From assembly GCA_934307335.1 (NCBI GenBank), contig CAKRCL010000073.1, forward strand, positions 1 to 5,184: 5,184 nt of DNA, written 5' to 3'. Below the pieces are notes generated by a model, which was not told where the DNA came from, searched no databases, and saw only the letters and a list, made by a program, of their open reading frames with translations. A program made the translations under genes and the position numbers. The stretch is from an uncultured Dorea sp. Its GTDB lineage: Bacteria > Bacillota > Clostridia > Lachnospirales > Lachnospiraceae. Numbering within the stretch: the stretch's first letter is position 1; each line of letters begins with the position of its first letter. Shown here one piece after another: positions 1-5,184 of this stretch.

Positions 1-10
1 AGACATAAAA

Positions 11-71
11 ATATGCTCCTCATATGATAGATTTTTGGATATTTCCATTGTCTACCATATGGGGAGCATAT
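11..71. repeat. 20-bp imperfect inverted repeat (hairpin)
   Basis: The arms are 11-30 and 52-71, with a 21-base loop. They pair at 18 of 20 positions, and the other two can form G-U pairs when the + strand is transcribed. Read on the minus strand, the stem is followed by TTTTTATG, which resembles an intrinsic terminator. No minus-strand gene ends here inside the window, however, and on the + strand no T-run follows. It could be a terminator, a structured RNA element or a remnant of a small mobile repeat. The sequence does not decide between these. Confidence 0.6.
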
Positions 72-72
72 C

Positions 73-87
73 AAAACACGGTGTTTT
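73..87. promoter_or_regulatory. 15-bp palindrome, possible operator
   Basis: AAAACAC and GTGTTTT form a perfect inverted repeat around a single central G. The one-base centre makes it a poor RNA hairpin but a plausible binding site for a dimeric regulator. It lies about 150 bases upstream of the likely lrgA -35 element, so any link to lrgAB is speculative. Confidence 0.25.
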
Positions 88-174
88 CAGACTTATGATT
101 TTCCTCAAAAAATTCACTTCAAATCAAGATATTCAAAATTTTGTTCGGGATTTGTTGCTAATTCATCTCATTTT

Positions 175-209
175 TTGTTTTAGGAAACTTTCACAAACTA
201 CGATAAAAT
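175..209 (+). promoter_or_regulatory. Weak upstream promoter candidate
   Basis: TTGTTT (175-180) is followed after 18 bases by TACGAT (199-204), and the overlapping TAAAAT (204-209) is also -10-like. The -35 match is poor. The interest lies in the sequence around the -10, CTACGATAAA, which recurs exactly around the -10 of the stronger promoter 63 bases downstream. It may be a secondary lrgA promoter or simply A+T-rich chance. Confidence 0.2.
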
Positions 210-238
210 GTATTTCTATATTTTGCAAGGTTTTTCCC

Positions 239-267
239 TTGATACCCTCTCCCTTGTGTGCTACGAT
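239..267 (+). promoter_or_regulatory. Likely sigma-A promoter for lrgAB
   Basis: The -35 element TTGATA (239-244) matches five of six consensus bases. A 17-base spacer ends in TGC, giving an extended -10, and is followed by TACGAT (262-267, four of six). Transcription would begin near 274, leaving a leader of about 47 bases before the lrgA ATG. The heptamer TCCCTTG occurs at 235-241 and 250-256, and CAAGG/CCTTG form a short inverted repeat at 226-241 overlapping the -35. These are possible regulator contacts. In other Firmicutes lrgAB-type operons are often controlled by LytS/LytR-type two-component systems, but I cannot identify such a site here. Confidence 0.55.
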
Positions 268-320
268 AAACAAGCGTTACTTTTTAACTACATTTAAATA
301 AGAAACAGGAGATTTTACAA

Positions 321-737
321 ATGAAATTTTTAAAACAATTCGGGATTATTCTTGTACTTTCTTTCATCGGAGAATTGTTGAACCACGTACTTCCTCTTCC
401 GGTTCCTGCCAGCATCTACGGAATTATCCTAATGTTCCTCTGTCTGAAATCTGGCTTTCTTCCACTATCAGAAGTAGAGGAAACCGGACGTTTTTTAATC
501 GAGATTATGCCACTAATGTTCATCCCTGCAGCAGTCGGTCTATTGGAAGCCTGGAACATCATTCACTCCGTATGGCTTCAATACTTGATTGTCACCACCA
601 TTTCCACTGTATTTGTTATGGTAGTATCCGGTAAAGCAACACAACTTATGATTCGTCACTCTGCACCTAAAACAGAAGAACTGAAATCCGATTCCGATCC
701 TGATATGAAAGGAGAATGCGATTATGGAATTTTTTAA
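321..737 (+). CDS. lrgA: LrgA/CidA family membrane protein
   Basis: This is a 138-residue integral membrane protein of the CidA/LrgA family, close to the usual length. About four hydrophobic segments are visible: roughly residues 5-22, 29-45, 58-77 and 86-106. The family signature PLPVPASIYGIILMF (residues 25-39) and the segment EVEETGRFLIEIMPLMFIPA (51-70) identify it. The hydrophilic, acidic tail (about 113-138) is more variable in the family. The ATG is preceded by AGGAG (307-311) at 9 bases. The gene overlaps lrgB by 14 bases, so the two are translationally linked. Family members were first described as antiholin/holin-like modulators of murein hydrolase activity in Staphylococcus. In Bacillus subtilis (PftA) and Streptococcus mutans the pair works in pyruvate transport. 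Which role applies here cannot be told from sequence; uptake or export of a small organic acid is the more general reading. Confidence 0.93.
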   Translation: MKFLKQFGIILVLSFIGELLNHVLPLPVPASIYGIILMFLCLKSGFLPLSEVEETGRFLIEIMPLMFIPAAVGLLEAWNIIHSVWLQYLIVTTISTVFVMVVSGKATQLMIRHSAPKTEELKSDSDPDMKGECDYGIF

Positions 738-1413
738 CAACTCTGTCTTTTTTGGGGTACTGTTAAGCCTTCTCGCCTACGGTATTGGCGCATTATTAAA
801 ACAGAAATTCAAACTTGCCATTTTCAATCCGCTCCTTATCGCAGTAATGATAGTAATTGCTGTTTTAGCAGTTTCCGGAATTGATTATAAGGTATATAAT
901 GAAGGAGCGAAATACATTTCTTATCTGCTCACACCAGCTACAATCTGCCTTGCTATTCCGCTTTATGAACAGTTCGAATTATTGAAATCCAACTGGAAGG
1001 CAATTGCTGTCGGTATTTTCAGTGGTGTACTTGCAAGCCTTGGATGCATTCTTGCCATGGCAGTCCTATTTGGATTTACGCATCAGGAATATGTATCATT
1101 TCTTCCAAAATCTATCACAACCGCAATTGGAATGGGTGTATCAGAAGAACTTGGAGGATACGTTTCAATCACCGTTGCCGTCATTGTATTGACAGGTGTG
1201 CTTGGAAATATGTGTGCAGAAAGTGTATGTAAACTTTTCAAAATTGAAGAACCAATTGCAAAAGGTATTGCCATCGGCACTGCTTCCCACGCAATCGGTA
1301 CCTCAAAAGCTATGGAACTTGGTGACATTGAAGGTGCTATGAGTAGTCTATCTATCGTAGTATCCGGACTTATCACGGTAATCGGTGCATCTATATTTGC
1401 ACAGTTTATGTAA
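724..1413 (+). CDS. lrgB: LrgB family membrane protein
   Basis: This 229-residue polytopic membrane protein of the LrgB/CidB family is full length. Recognisable family blocks are FNPLLIAV (residues 34-41), LTPATICLAIPLY (69-81), PKSITTAIGMGVSEELGG (128-145), and the most conserved stretch near KGIAIGTASHAIGTSKA (180-196) continuing to GAMSSLS (204-210). Hydrophobic segments span about 8-25, 33-52, 62-81, 92-116, 147-168 and 206-228. The start is set by AAAGGAG (708-714), 9 bases before the ATG and inside the end of lrgA. The 14-base overlap with lrgA indicates one operon and a joint membrane function. In relatives the pair is a pyruvate facilitator (PftB) or a murein hydrolase export regulator, and plant homologues carry glycolate/glycerate. 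No convincing intrinsic terminator follows, so some transcripts may read into the ATPase gene 108 bases downstream. Confidence 0.95.
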   Translation: MEFFNNSVFFGVLLSLLAYGIGALLKQKFKLAIFNPLLIAVMIVIAVLAVSGIDYKVYNEGAKYISYLLTPATICLAIPLYEQFELLKSNWKAIAVGIFSGVLASLGCILAMAVLFGFTHQEYVSFLPKSITTAIGMGVSEELGGYVSITVAVIVLTGVLGNMCAESVCKLFKIEEPIAKGIAIGTASHAIGTSKAMELGDIEGAMSSLSIVVSGLITVIGASIFAQFM

Positions 1414-1521
1414 TACATTAGAATCACATTTGCATAATTTACGTCATACATCAAGCCACGAAAATGTATTGCACATAACTATTCATAATATTTTAAAGTA
1501 ACAACAAAAAGGAGAACCCCT

Positions 1522-3006
1522 ATGCCAGTATTTGATTTTAGCAACCCGGAATCAACCACTACTACAGCTGAAGCTACTTATACGACTTTTCACTCAGATA
1601 AAAATGTTGCCACCCCAGACGATCCTATTCTTATTCTGGATAACAGGTCTCGTCAGTGGAATCATCATTCTTGCGGTTTATTTACAAATCCCAGTAAACG
1701 TACTGAATTTGAATTTGACGAGAAAGATGGTATCATCAGTGCCAGTATTCTTCAGATTGATTCTCGTTTCGTAAGTCTGATCAAATGGCTTGGTGAGAAT
1801 CACATCAATGTTCGACTGTCTGGTGCAAACCGCCCAGACGGTTATGCCGTTTATAAGATTCGTGAAATCGCTTATGGTGGTGCAACTAAGTTATCTGCTG
1901 AAGATGGTTTTCTTCAATTTATGATGGACCGACTTTTCTCCAGCAGTGCTCCGATAGATGAAGCTCCCACAGACGAAGAAGCAGAATCCGGAGATGATAT
2001 GAAGCTCACAAGTATCCAAAGTATTACGGATTTTATCACTTGTGCCGGAAGAACACTTCCAGACAATATACGCCTGTGGGCAAGACGCAATCTGGCAGTT
2101 GCAAAATCCCACGAAGTATCCCCGGAAGAACGACGTCATGCACAGCGTGCGCTTTCAATTATGATGAATATCCAGTGGAAAACTGATTATTTTGAATCAA
2201 TTGATCCGGATGAAGCAAGACGTATTTTAGATGAAGAGCTCTATGGCATGGAACGCGTAAAACAGCGTATTATAGAAACGATTATCCAGATTAATCGTAC
2301 TCATACCCTCCCAGCTTATGGACTCCTCCTTGTAGGTCCTGCCGGAACCGGTAAATCCCAAATTGCCTACGCCGTTGCAAGAATCTTAAAACTGCCTTGG
2401 ACAACTCTGGATATGAGTTCCATCAATGACCCGGAACAATTGACCGGAAGTTCCCGCATCTATGCGAATGCAAAGACTGGTATTATCATGGACGCATTTG
2501 CCATGGCCGGTGAATCAAATCTAGTCTTCATCATTAACGAACTTGATAAAGCTGCTTCTGGTAAAGGAAATGGAAATCCGGCGGATGTACTGTTGACACT
2601 GTTAGATAACCTCGGATTTACAGATAACTACATTGAATGTATGATTCCGACCTCTGGCGTTTATCCAATTGCAACAGCCAATGATAAATCCCAGATCAGT
2701 GCACCTTTGATGTCACGTTTTGCTGTTATTGATATCCCGGATTATACACCAGAAGAGAAGAAAGTTATCTTCTCTAAATTTGCACTTCCAAAGATTTTAA
2801 AACGTATGAGTTTAAAAGAAAGCGAATGTATCGTATCATCTGAGGCTCTGGACGCTATTATTGAAAAATTTTCAAACACCACCGGCATTCGTGATTTAGA
2901 ACAGGCAGCTGAACACATTGCTGCAAATGCACTGTATCAAATCGAAGTTAATCATGTGTCATCTGTCACATTTGACGCACCTATGGTTCAAGAATTATTT
3001 GATTAA
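1522..3006 (+). CDS. Lon-like AAA+ ATPase lacking a protease domain
   Basis: This 494-residue, apparently cytoplasmic protein has a AAA+ module most like that of Lon. Residues about 179-225 resemble the helical neck that precedes the Lon ATPase domain, and EARRILDEELYGMERVKQRI (231-250) matches the Lon lead-in. Walker A is GPAGTGKS (272-279). Tyr314 sits where Lon has its pore-loop tyrosine. Walker B is FIINELDK (336-343), with Asn339 replacing the usual Asp while Glu340 remains. Sensor 1 is Asn387, the likely arginine finger Arg399 and sensor 2 Arg457 in GIRDLE. The protein ends soon after the small ATPase subdomain, so the Lon Ser-Lys protease domain is absent. Residues 1-140 resemble no domain I recognise and are joined by an acidic linker (about 143-159). 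The start has AAAGGAG at 7 bases. It lies downstream of lrgAB, possibly with its own promoter. A remodelling or unfolding ATPase is a reasonable inference; partner and substrate are unknown. Confidence 0.85.
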   Translation: MPVFDFSNPESTTTTAEATYTTFHSDKNVATPDDPILILDNRSRQWNHHSCGLFTNPSKRTEFEFDEKDGIISASILQIDSRFVSLIKWLGENHINVRLSGANRPDGYAVYKIREIAYGGATKLSAEDGFLQFMMDRLFSSSAPIDEAPTDEEAESGDDMKLTSIQSITDFITCAGRTLPDNIRLWARRNLAVAKSHEVSPEERRHAQRALSIMMNIQWKTDYFESIDPDEARRILDEELYGMERVKQRIIETIIQINRTHTLPAYGLLLVGPAGTGKSQIAYAVARILKLPWTTLDMSSINDPEQLTGSSRIYANAKTGIIMDAFAMAGESNLVFIINELDKAASGKGNGNPADVLLTLLDNLGFTDNYIECMIPTSGVYPIATANDKSQISAPLMSRFAVIDIPDYTPEEKKVIFSKFALPKILKRMSLKESECIVSSEALDAIIEKFSNTTGIRDLEQAAEHIAANALYQIEVNHVSSVTFDAPMVQELFD

Positions 3007-3023
3007 AACATATAATTTAATTT

Positions 3024-3047
3024 CCACTTATCAAAGTGGGCGTTTTC
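3024..3047 (+). terminator. Weak hairpin after the ATPase gene
   Basis: CCACTT (3024-3029) pairs with AAGTGG (3034-3039) across a four-base loop. It is followed by GCGTTTTCTC, a broken T-run. It sits 17 bases after the ATPase stop and could act as a first, leaky terminator before the strong one at 3059-3115. Confidence 0.4.
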
Positions 3048-3058
3048 TCAACTAAAAT

Positions 3059-3118
3059 AAAAATCTGTAATACTACATATCAGAATCGACTAATTCTGCA
3101 GTATTACAGATTTTTTAT
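3059..3118. terminator. Strong bidirectional intrinsic terminator
   Basis: The 16-base arms 3059-3074 and 3100-3115 are perfectly complementary. Inside them CAGAAT (3081-3086) and ATTCTG (3093-3098) form a second stem around a six-base loop. A run of five or six T follows the stem on either strand. It lies between the convergent ATPase (+) and brnQ (-) genes and should end transcripts from both sides. Confidence 0.85.
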
Positions 3119-3127
3119 TTTACTTTA

Positions 3128-4237
3128 TTATCTCTTCCGGCGAATCAAACCATAAAACGTCAATACTATCGCTACTGGACACATCACTCTCAAAATCGGA
3201 AGTGACACCTTTAAAATTGTATTAAGGCCCGCACAAGAAACTACAAAACTAAATATTGCAAAAACTAGCAGCCATTTTAAATACGATATCTTCGGGACTA
3301 ACTCATGAAAATACGATGAACAACAACATAACAGACCTACGCACACATTAAAACATGCAATAAAAAAGATAATACCAATCAAAACCTTTCCATACATTCC
3401 AAAACACTCATAAACTGCATAAGTCAAAATCTGCGTCCCATTCTCCACATTTTCAATATGACTACCACACAAAACTCCAATATATGCTGTTGCACTATAT
3501 ACAATACCAAGCAAAACCCCCGCACTGATTCCAGCCAAAATTGTCTCTTTTGCTACATTTTTCCGATTCTTCACTCCGAAATCCTCAATATTCATAGCAA
3601 TCACCGCACCAAAATTAAATGCCGCCAAAATATCCATCGTCTGATATCCTGCAACAAATCCTTGATTTAATGCATGTCCGCGGTAATTGGCATCTGCCTG
3701 AGCATAAACTGCCGGGAATTTTACTATCACACCAACAAATATAACTGCAATCAAAATAAGCAGAAGCGGCGTCATAATTTTTCCAAGTAAATCTTTAAGA
3801 CTGGTTGGCTTTCGTGCTGCGAAAAGTGCAATCGCGAAAAACATAAATGAATACCCACAACGCATGAATAACAACATCTGCCCACTGACTCCGTCAGCTA
3901 AAAATGGAACAACTGCCATCTCAAAGCTGGTAGATGCTGTCCTCGGAATTGCTATAAATGGTCCAATTAGAAGATGAATCAACACCGCATATATAACTGC
4001 AAATGCCGGATGGATACTTCCCGCAAGATTCTTTAATCCGTCATGCTTCGCCACAGACATAACCGCCAACACCGGAAGCACCACTGCTGTCAAAATCATT
4101 CCAAGCATTGCCAGAAGTGTACTGCTACCAGCTTCTGCTCCCAAAAATGGTGGAAATATCAGATTTCCCGCTCCAAAAAACATAGAAAAAAGCGTGAATC
4201 CCATCACGCATCTTTTTTTCATAGATAAGCTCTTCAT
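3128..4237 (-). CDS. brnQ: Short BrnQ-type branched-chain amino acid transporter
   Basis: This 369-residue integral membrane carrier belongs to the LIVCS (BrnQ) family, which takes up leucine, isoleucine and valine with a cation. Diagnostic segments are FSMFFGAGNLIFPPFLG (residues 17-33), GPFIAIPRTASTSFEM (92-107) and GYQTMDILAAFNFGAVIA (197-214). About ten hydrophobic segments can be counted. Family members are usually about 430-450 residues; this one stops after the segment ending IVLTFYGLIRRKR, so the last one or two membrane helices are missing. The stop lies 10 bases from the terminator and no remnant follows, so this is not a simple frameshift. Residues 295-306 hold five cysteines (295, 299, 304, 305, 306), unusual for that helix. 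AAGGAG (4250-4255) lies 12 bases before the chosen ATG; an alternative ATG five codons inside (4222) has only a weak site. The gene follows the phosphatase gene by 57 bases but has its own promoter-like sequence. Substrate is inferred from family only. Confidence 0.9.
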   Translation of the reverse strand: MKSLSMKKRCVMGFTLFSMFFGAGNLIFPPFLGAEAGSSTLLAMLGMILTAVVLPVLAVMSVAKHDGLKNLAGSIHPAFAVIYAVLIHLLIGPFIAIPRTASTSFEMAVVPFLADGVSGQMLLFMRCGYSFMFFAIALFAARKPTSLKDLLGKIMTPLLLILIAVIFVGVIVKFPAVYAQADANYRGHALNQGFVAGYQTMDILAAFNFGAVIAMNIEDFGVKNRKNVAKETILAGISAGVLLGIVYSATAYIGVLCGSHIENVENGTQILTYAVYECFGMYGKVLIGIIFFIACFNVCVGLLCCCSSYFHELVPKISYLKWLLVFAIFSFVVSCAGLNTILKVSLPILRVMCPVAIVLTFYGLIRRKR

Positions 4238-4276
4238 AGATTTTATAATCTCCTTAATTTTTCAAACTTAAACAAG

Positions 4277-4285
4277 AGTATAACA
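4277..4285 (-). promoter_or_regulatory. Extended -10 promoter for brnQ
   Basis: Read on the minus strand, TGTTATACT gives an extended TGn motif plus a five-of-six -10 hexamer (TATACT). There is no good -35 at the right distance, as is common for extended -10 promoters. It lies about 40 bases before the brnQ start and just after the phosphatase stop codon. The brnQ gene can therefore be expressed independently as well as by read-through. Confidence 0.5.
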
Positions 4286-4294
4286 TAATTATAT

Positions 4295-4753
4295 TTATTT
4301 TTCTCGCAAAAATTTTAGCAACCCACTACAACCTTCCAAAACATCTTCATAAGTCTTATCAAAATTCCCAGTATACCATGGATCTGCAATATCCATACCA
4401 CCCCGGTCTGTATAATCCAAAAGCATGGAAACTTTTCTTTTTGCATCTGTACCAATAATACGCATAATATTGCGAATATTCCATGTATCCATACCAATGA
4501 TATAATCGAATTCTTCATAGTCTCTGATCGTCATCTGACGCGCTCTATGGTCCCCACACGGAATACCAACTTCCTTTAATTTATCTCTCGTACCACGATG
4601 TACACCATTACCGATTTCTTCACGACTGGTTGCTGCCGAATCGATGTAGAACTCATCTGAGAGCCCCTCCTGAATTATTAAATATTTCATTACATATTCT
4701 GCCATGGTGGAACGGCAAATATTGCCGTGGCAGATGAAGAGTACTTTTATCAT
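4295..4753 (-). CDS. Low-molecular-weight protein tyrosine phosphatase
   Basis: This 152-residue soluble cytoplasmic enzyme hydrolyses phosphotyrosine via a cysteinyl-phosphate intermediate. The phosphatase loop CHGNICRS (residues 8-15) gives the CX5RS signature with nucleophile Cys8 and phosphate-binding Arg14. Asp124-Pro125, in ADPWYTG (123-129), is the general acid. SAATSREEIGNGVHRGT (39-55) and the RARQ region (70-73) match the family substrate-binding loops, and the length is typical. I chose the ATG giving MIKVLFICHGN, because family members begin just before the P-loop and GAGG (4764-4767) precedes it. An upstream in-frame ATG (4771) would add six residues but lacks a site. In bacteria such enzymes often oppose tyrosine kinases of polysaccharide synthesis or act in signalling, but no kinase or capsule gene is in view. 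The 5' end lies next to a probable mobile element end. Confidence 0.95.
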   Translation of the reverse strand: MIKVLFICHGNICRSTMAEYVMKYLIIQEGLSDEFYIDSAATSREEIGNGVHRGTRDKLKEVGIPCGDHRARQMTIRDYEEFDYIIGMDTWNIRNIMRIIGTDAKRKVSMLLDYTDRGGMDIADPWYTGNFDKTYEDVLEGCSGLLKFLREK

Positions 4754-4757
4754 TGTT

Positions 4758-4838
4758 GCATAACCTCGCATTTCTTAGTTTTTCTTGGTATTTCGGGCTT
4801 TGTAAGCCTTTGTAAATTTTTGTTTTCTGGCATAACCT
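4758..4838 (-). repeat. Direct repeats AGGTTATGC and TTACAAAG
   Basis: On the minus strand AGGTTATGC occurs at 4830-4838 and again at 4758-4766, 72 bases apart; the second copy holds the phosphatase ribosome binding site. Between them TTACAAAG occurs twice (4808-4815 and 4798-4805), spaced 10 bases, one helical turn. Repeats of this kind beside a tyrosine recombinase gene are typical of attachment sites and recombinase binding sites, but which bases are crossed over is not visible. Confidence 0.5.
4764..4767 (-). promoter_or_regulatory. Ribosome binding site that fixes the phosphatase start
   Basis: GAGG on the minus strand lies 10 bases before the ATG at 4753. It favours that start over the in-frame ATG at 4771, which overlaps no purine-rich site at a useful distance. 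The site falls within one copy of the repeated nonamer AGGTTATGC. Confidence 0.55.
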
Positions 4839-4867
4839 GGTTTATTTTCGCATAATATCGTCAGCAA

Positions 4868-4908
4868 AAGGTGTAAAATAAGGTGTATGTTTTTCTATTT
4901 TACACCTT
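4868..4908. repeat. 13-bp perfect inverted repeat with three AAGGTGTA copies
   Basis: Arms 4868-4880 and 4896-4908 are perfectly complementary around a 15-base loop. The octamer AAGGTGTA occurs directly at 4868-4875 and 4880-4887 (12 bases apart) and inverted at 4901-4908. The site lies 25 bases past the integrase stop codon. It may be a weak terminator for the integrase (four T follow on the minus strand), or a cluster of arm-type recombinase binding sites at the element end. Confidence 0.6.
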
Positions 4909-4932
4909 GCTATTATCAATTAAAAATCGTAA

Positions 4933-5184
4933 TTACACAACCTTGATCCGGGCAACCTCTTCCCGGGCATCCTCAAGATTTACATGCGTATATGTATTCA
5001 GCGTTACGCTGATGTCTGAGTGTCCCATCAAATATTGCAATGCTTTTGGATTCATTCCGGATTTTGCCATATTTGAGCAATAGGTATGCCGACATACATG
5101 CGGGGTGATGACAGGCATCTGTACTTTGTAAGTATTATTATACTTCTGAATGATGTGTTGAAAATAATGCTCCCAGTGCAGGGA
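4933..5184 (-). CDS. Tyrosine recombinase/integrase, C-terminal part
   Basis: Only the last 83 residues are present; the frame stays open to the window edge, so the gene begins to the right. Numbering from the first visible residue, the tyrosine recombinase catalytic signature is complete for this half: H29-x-x-R32 in TPHVCRHTY, His55 in LMGHSDIS, and the nucleophile Tyr65 in TLNTYTH. The first catalytic arginine and the DNA-binding N-terminus are outside. Sequence around NMAKSGMNPKALQYLMGH is of the type seen in integrases of Tn916-like conjugative transposons and clostridial prophages. It would cut and rejoin DNA at the element ends for integration and, with an excisionase, excision. The stop codon is followed by an inverted repeat and then short direct repeats. 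Whether the element is a phage or conjugative transposon cannot be told here. Confidence 0.92.
   Translation of the reverse strand, partial: SLHWEHYFQHIIQKYNNTYKVQMPVITPHVCRHTYCSNMAKSGMNPKALQYLMGHSDISVTLNTYTHVNLEDAREEVARIKVV

Larger units (their letters stand above)
1..320. other. Noncoding region upstream of lrgAB
   Basis: No convincing gene is visible here. The one sizeable reading frame (35-301, +) would encode an 88-residue peptide. It runs through the large inverted repeat, has no ribosome binding site before its ATG, resembles no family I know, and overlaps the best promoter. The stretch is very A+T rich. It holds an inverted repeat at 11-71, a palindrome at 73-87, two copies of the decamer CTACGATAAA (198-207 and 261-270), and the likely lrgA promoter. 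It is probably a regulatory region plus the tail of whatever lies to the left. Confidence 0.7.
4754..5184 (-). mobile_element. Probable end of an integrated element (phage or ICE)
   Basis: A tyrosine recombinase gene points leftward at a repeat-rich noncoding stretch of about 180 bases, and beyond it lies an ordinary chromosomal phosphatase gene. In many integrative elements, such as Tn916, the integrase is the last gene and its 3' end faces the element terminus. The exact boundary is unknown; it probably lies between 4754 and 4932. The other end is outside the window, and the rest of the element should continue to the right. Confidence 0.45.

Noticed and set aside
35..301. 88-residue + strand reading frame before lrgA
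   Set aside because: No ribosome binding site, no family resemblance, overlaps the inverted repeat and the lrgA promoter; best read as chance in A+T-rich DNA.
1083..1454. 123-residue minus-strand frame opposite lrgB
   Set aside because: It is the antisense shadow of conserved LrgB coding sequence and has no independent evidence.
1412..1470. AATACATT/AATGTATT inverted repeat after lrgB as a terminator
   Set aside because: Arms are only 8 A+T-rich bases with a 43-base loop and no T-run follows.
1469..1491. TTGCAC with TAATAT as a promoter for the ATPase gene
   Set aside because: Spacing between the elements is only 11 bases; no alternative -35 at 16-18 bases is convincing, though a weak promoter in this gap cannot be excluded.
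1522..3006. Full Lon protease
   Set aside because: The protein ends after the ATPase small subdomain; the catalytic Ser-Lys protease domain and standard Lon N-terminus are absent.
4883..5083. 66-residue + strand frame opposite the integrase end
   Set aside because: It is antisense to conserved tyrosine recombinase motifs and starts inside the inverted repeat, without a ribosome binding site.
1..5184. CRISPR array, tRNA or rRNA genes
   Set aside because: No regularly spaced repeats or cloverleaf-type sequence seen; in particular no tRNA 3' end is visible near the integrase as an attachment site.

Overview
The window looks like a low-GC Firmicute chromosome, most likely a gut clostridium of the Lachnospiraceae type. 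This rests on the A+T-rich intergenic DNA, strong AGGAG-type ribosome binding sites, the lrgAB and brnQ gene families, and an integrase C-terminus of the kind common on clostridial integrative elements. Genus cannot be fixed from this sequence.

Layout, left to right. Positions 1-320 hold no convincing gene. They contain a 20-bp imperfect inverted repeat (11-71), a 15-bp palindrome (73-87) and a good sigma-A type promoter (239-267) for the next operon. Positions 321-1413 are an lrgA-lrgB pair on the + strand, overlapping by 14 bases; these are two membrane proteins that act together, as a pyruvate/small organic acid transporter or holin/antiholin-like system in relatives. Positions 1522-3006 (+) encode a 494-residue AAA+ ATPase whose ATPase core and preceding helical neck resemble those of Lon protease. 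It has no Lon protease domain, carries an unrecognised N-terminus, and has Asn in place of the Walker B Asp. A weak hairpin and then a strong bidirectional terminator (3059-3115) separate it from the convergent minus-strand genes.

On the minus strand, reading from the right: the C-terminal 83 residues of a tyrosine recombinase (4933-5184, cut by the window edge), then a repeat-rich noncoding stretch (4754-4932) that probably includes the end of an integrated mobile element. Next come a low-molecular-weight protein tyrosine phosphatase (4295-4753) and a short BrnQ-type branched-chain amino acid transporter (3128-4237) with its own extended -10 promoter.

The items most worth following up are the orphan Lon-like ATPase, and the element boundary that abuts the phosphatase ribosome binding site. 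The rest is ordinary housekeeping or transport content.
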